In this document: in pieces, positions 61,061 through 64,000 of the stretch
Position numbering within the stretch: the stretch's first letter is position 1
Layout of the letters: the number at the start of each line of letters is the position of its first letter
From: Phocoena phocoena
Lineage: Eukaryota > Chordata > Mammalia > Artiodactyla > Phocoenidae
Assembly: GCF_963924675.1 (NCBI RefSeq)
Contig: NC_089225.1
Span: 84,541,951 to 84,605,950 of the forward strand
Length of the DNA stretch: 64,000 bases
Reading direction: 5' to 3'
Program-made: the position numbers and the translations under genes
The notes under the pieces: generated by a model
What the model was told of the DNA's origin: nothing
Database searches by the model: none
Seen by the model: only the letters and a program-made list of their open reading frames with translations

Positions 61061-63195
61061 CCCACTCCACAGGTAGGAAAGCTGGCCTCTTTAGTCAGTT
61101 TATTTGACTCTCAAGTGAGTCTTCTTTTTTCCCCCCTCACTTAAATAATAAAAGGGGTTTTTTTTTCCTCCTTTAAGCAGCCACATTTCCCTTCCAGAAA
61201 CCAATGTTATTTATGTAATTTTTAAATTAATTATTAGCTTGAATGCCAGTTAGAGGGGTGGTGGTGGTGTTTTTGACCCAGTGGAGTTATCCTGATAAGG
61301 CAGAGAGAGGGCAAACAAAAGTTTATAACAAACTAGTCTATTGGCATTAGGTTTGAGTCCGTCAGTTGCCTTAACAGAACCTACCCAGAGATATGGTTAT
61401 AAATATATCTTGAAAAAGTGTTTCCCTACTAAATTGAACCACAGAGTCCATTTTCTTATCCACAAACTAAAGAGTAAAAGCAAAAGTGTCATGAGAATAT
61501 TTTGGTGTAATAAATTCACTATTCATTACATTTGTGGGATATAATTTGAGTCCAGGAAAGAAACCAAAATATGGCATCAGATTTTGACTTTCAATTTATA
61601 AAAGAGGGAATTTTTAGTGAAGAAAATTAAAGTGTACAGCAGCACTTAGCAGAGATTTGAAGTCACTTGGAGGGCCATGCCCACACTTATAATCAAAGCA
61701 TTTGTTGTGTTTGTTCACCTCGTCTTCCTGTAATTTTCTCTATATCTTTTCACTTTAAAATAGACAATGTTTGGAGACAGAGTAGGAAAGATTATGCAAA
61801 TATATGAATCTTAATGAGAAGTTCTGAACATTTTGACACGAATTTCAGGAAAAGACCTTGGGATATACGAGACTTTTAAAGGAAAAAAACCTCTGCTCCT
61901 AGAGAACTTGGAGATCGCCAGTAAAAGAACTGAGACCCAAATGACAGTAGATAATGTATAAACCAGATACATTATGCCCTATGGTACATGAATAGGAAAC
62001 AGGGCACTGTGATAAGCTTGGAATGATGATCAATATTTGGAATACTGAGATAGGCAAGAAGGTAATTAGGCCCATTATGGACACAGTTAACAGATAACAT
62101 AATTTGGGAAATTATACATTTGGATATTATGGGGAATTTGGGCTAATGGATTTGCAGTGATATCTATTAAAGCACATAAGACATTTTGCCTCTAGGGGAA
62201 ACTACTAAAAAAAAATCAAAATTTTCAGTAAGTGTAATCTGAAATAAAAAGACAGTGAGATGTGCTGGAGGATAAAGTGGTGTTGTGACTTCCTAGTTGG
62301 AAGTTGTAATAATTTTTCATTCAAAGAGTTTTAAGGCTATTAATTTCACATCACAACTCCCCATGAAGCAAGTAAAGCATTTCTATTGTATTTGCCCACG
62401 TTCATTGCTCATAATACAGCAAGGCCAAATTGTTAATGAAAGCAAGCTATCTTGACGAATTCATGGCCTTCTCAAGTTTCGTGCTGTGTCCCCCGGATAG
62501 CGTTGCAATCATTTTGATCCCCAGTTTACTACTGCGCACAATTCCTTTATTTTAGGGGGAGGGGCTCTAACGTAATTAATTTTCACTAAGTGCCTTGAGG
62601 GCCATCAATGTTATTGAAATTTGCAAATTAATACATTATTTATTGTTAATTTATCATGAGTATCTGTTAATTATAAAGCTCTAGCTTGGAGGAAACCTTG
62701 CCATGTATATGAAAGTGAATACCTTCCCCCAAATAATTCTTTATGTTTTAATAAGAATGTATTGGAAGCAATCTCATCAATAATGGATGATCCAATTACT
62801 GGTCTTCTGGATTAAGGCATTCTTTTATTGCAAGATTTTAATGCTAGAATGGGAAGTGCAAACATTGCCAATGAAATCTCAGGCTAATTAAATGATTATA
62901 ACCTAAGGGGAAGGGCATCCAAGACTCCACTATTAATCTTCCCAAGAATAGCCTCTATATGTGATGAACAGATGGATATATATACCTCATTTCAGAAGAA
63001 AAAGCTGTAAGGGTTGTTTGGGGAAAAAAAGTCAGTTTAACTTTTGAATAAAAAAGGAAAGATGGTATTTATTTATAGAGCCCTTTTCAGCTTCTTGCAG
63101 AAGGAATAGTTGTATTTTAAAATGCAGTGGCAGATTGAACCAAATAAATTGTGCTAGACCTTCACTTACTCAAATGTTTAGAGTTGATACAAAAG
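61061..63195. other. Repeat-free AT-rich DNA with clustered TAATTA motifs
   Basis: Over 2 kb without a recognised transposon. 62570-62680 carries several homeodomain-type cores (acgtaattaattttca; tgcaaattaatacatt; ctgttaattataaagc), next to CpG-retaining sequence at 62490-62570. This is a candidate conserved non-coding or enhancer element, by inference only. Confidence 0.35.
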
Positions 63196-63199
63196 CACC

Positions 63200-63350
63200 A
63201 GTGACAATAATCATCACTAATGCTTTATGAGTCCCTATTACATGCCAAACGCTCTTCCATCCTCGTCTTATCCAAATTTTACAGATTAGGAAGTGGAAAG
63301 CACAGGAAGGTTAATAACTCAAGAAATAAGTGGCAGAGTGGGAGGGTGTT
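63200..63350 (-). repeat. MIR relic, antisense
   Basis: tgagtccctattacatgcca, aaattttacagattaggaag and aataactcaagaaataagtg follow antisense MIR. Confidence 0.65.
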
Positions 63351-63372
63351 AGATGTCCCACAGTCTCTCCAC

Positions 63373-63425
63373 TTCACTATTAATCACTAGACCATTCACG
63401 ATTCACCATTCACTATTAATCACTA
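63373..63425. repeat. 17-bp direct repeat, 36-bp period
   Basis: ttcactattaatcacta occurs at 63373-63389 and 63409-63425. Related ttcac-type steps lie between, suggesting slippage. Confidence 0.85.
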
Positions 63426-64000
63426 CTCTCTAGACCGTTTTTTTCTCTATTATTCTAATCACCTGCCTTGCAGGGAACCAACAGCAGTTCTCAGCTATAG
63501 GGCAGAGGCAGGAACCCAAGACTGGGTCAGAAAAACTGAGGTCCACATCCAAACAATCCTGCGGGAGGGACCTTTTGTTTTATAGTATGTTGAAATGGGA
63601 CTTTTACCTAGAACGGCTGGGGCAGTGGTTTGACTCTGTTTTATAGAGGTCCCTCTCCACCTGGACAGTAGCTCTGTACTGCCCTTCTCCCCACTTGTTT
63701 CATGCACATGGGAGAAATGGTGGCAGAATCCTTTAAGTCTTTAGACTTGAGTGTTCAGTTTCTTCATAACACTGTATTTTTCTGGATGGTGGGGAGCAGT
63801 GGATGTGTCTGAGGGTTGAAATTTCCCTCGACTCTGTATGGGGAAGGCTTCCAGGACCACGCCAAGCCAATCCTTCATTTGGGAACAGGTGAATCTTCAA
63901 AAATGCTGTAGCATCTTTTAAAACAATTATTTCTGTGATGTTTCTTTATGAGACTTTTACTTTAAGGAAAAATTTAGCACGTGGAATGTGAAGGATATTT
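63426..64000. other. Unique non-coding DNA
   Basis: No gene or recognised repeat up to the window end. Confidence 0.4.

Noticed and set aside
1..64000. CRISPR arrays, operons, phage or bacterial genes
   Set aside because: No regularly spaced repeats, ribosome-binding sites or dense coding. SINEs, LINEs and intron-like DNA show a mammalian genome.
1..64000. Endogenous retrovirus
   Set aside because: No LTR pair, primer-binding site or gag/pol/env frames were recognised. The reverse-transcriptase sequences present are L1 type.

Overview
This is 64 kb of ordinary mammalian nuclear DNA. It is AT-rich, interspersed repeats occupy a large share of it, and I recognise no protein-coding gene with confidence. 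The best lineage clue is the SINE content. Eight tRNA-derived SINEs of the CHR type are present, with a gcttccctggtggcgcagtg head, A-box and B-box motifs and an A or T tail, and several have visible target-site duplications. CHR elements are known from Cetacea, hippos and ruminants. I saw no BovB or Bov-tA elements (expected in ruminants), no PRE-1 (pig) and no Alu or B1. A whale or dolphin is therefore the best guess, with hippo not excluded.

Layout. Positions 1-4.4 kb: a MIR, then a badly decayed L1. 5-12.2 kb: MIR and L2 relics, a short CHR SINE, a purine tract with G4 potential, antisense L1 pieces and a near-consensus CHR SINE. 12.2-21.3 kb: mostly unique DNA with one exon-like 45-bp segment, a short CHR SINE, antisense L2 and a perfect 25-bp palindrome. 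21.3-30.8 kb: two long CHR SINEs (one with internal tandem expansion), an L1 3' end, sense L2 copies and an antisense old L1. 30.8-40.5 kb: repeat-poor DNA with scattered L2, MIR and L1 remnants. 40.5-45.6 kb: a long CHR SINE, then a younger L1 of about 4.3 kb. That L1 carries a CHR SINE in ORF1 and ends in poly(A) inside ORF2. 45.6-48.8 kb: an antisense L2 split by a MIR, and an L1 3'UTR. 48.8-54.9 kb: the longest repeat-poor stretch, with a duplicated 31-mer, an unidentified poly(A) retrocopy with a target-site duplication, and a GC-richer block open on both strands. 55-64 kb: MIR, L2 and L1 3' ends, a young CHR SINE next to a G11 run, and an AT-rich unique stretch with clustered TAATTA motifs.

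I found no rRNA, functional tRNA, CRISPR array, operon or convincing complete gene. The window could be intergenic or lie in a large intron. The segments with exon-like features (12427-12471, 49186-49402, 54415-54494) are hypotheses that need RNA or cross-species data. I see no evidence for a novel biological system here. The best leads are the prematurely polyadenylated L1, the unidentified retrocopy at 53558-53755, the duplicated 31-mer and the mini-exon candidate.
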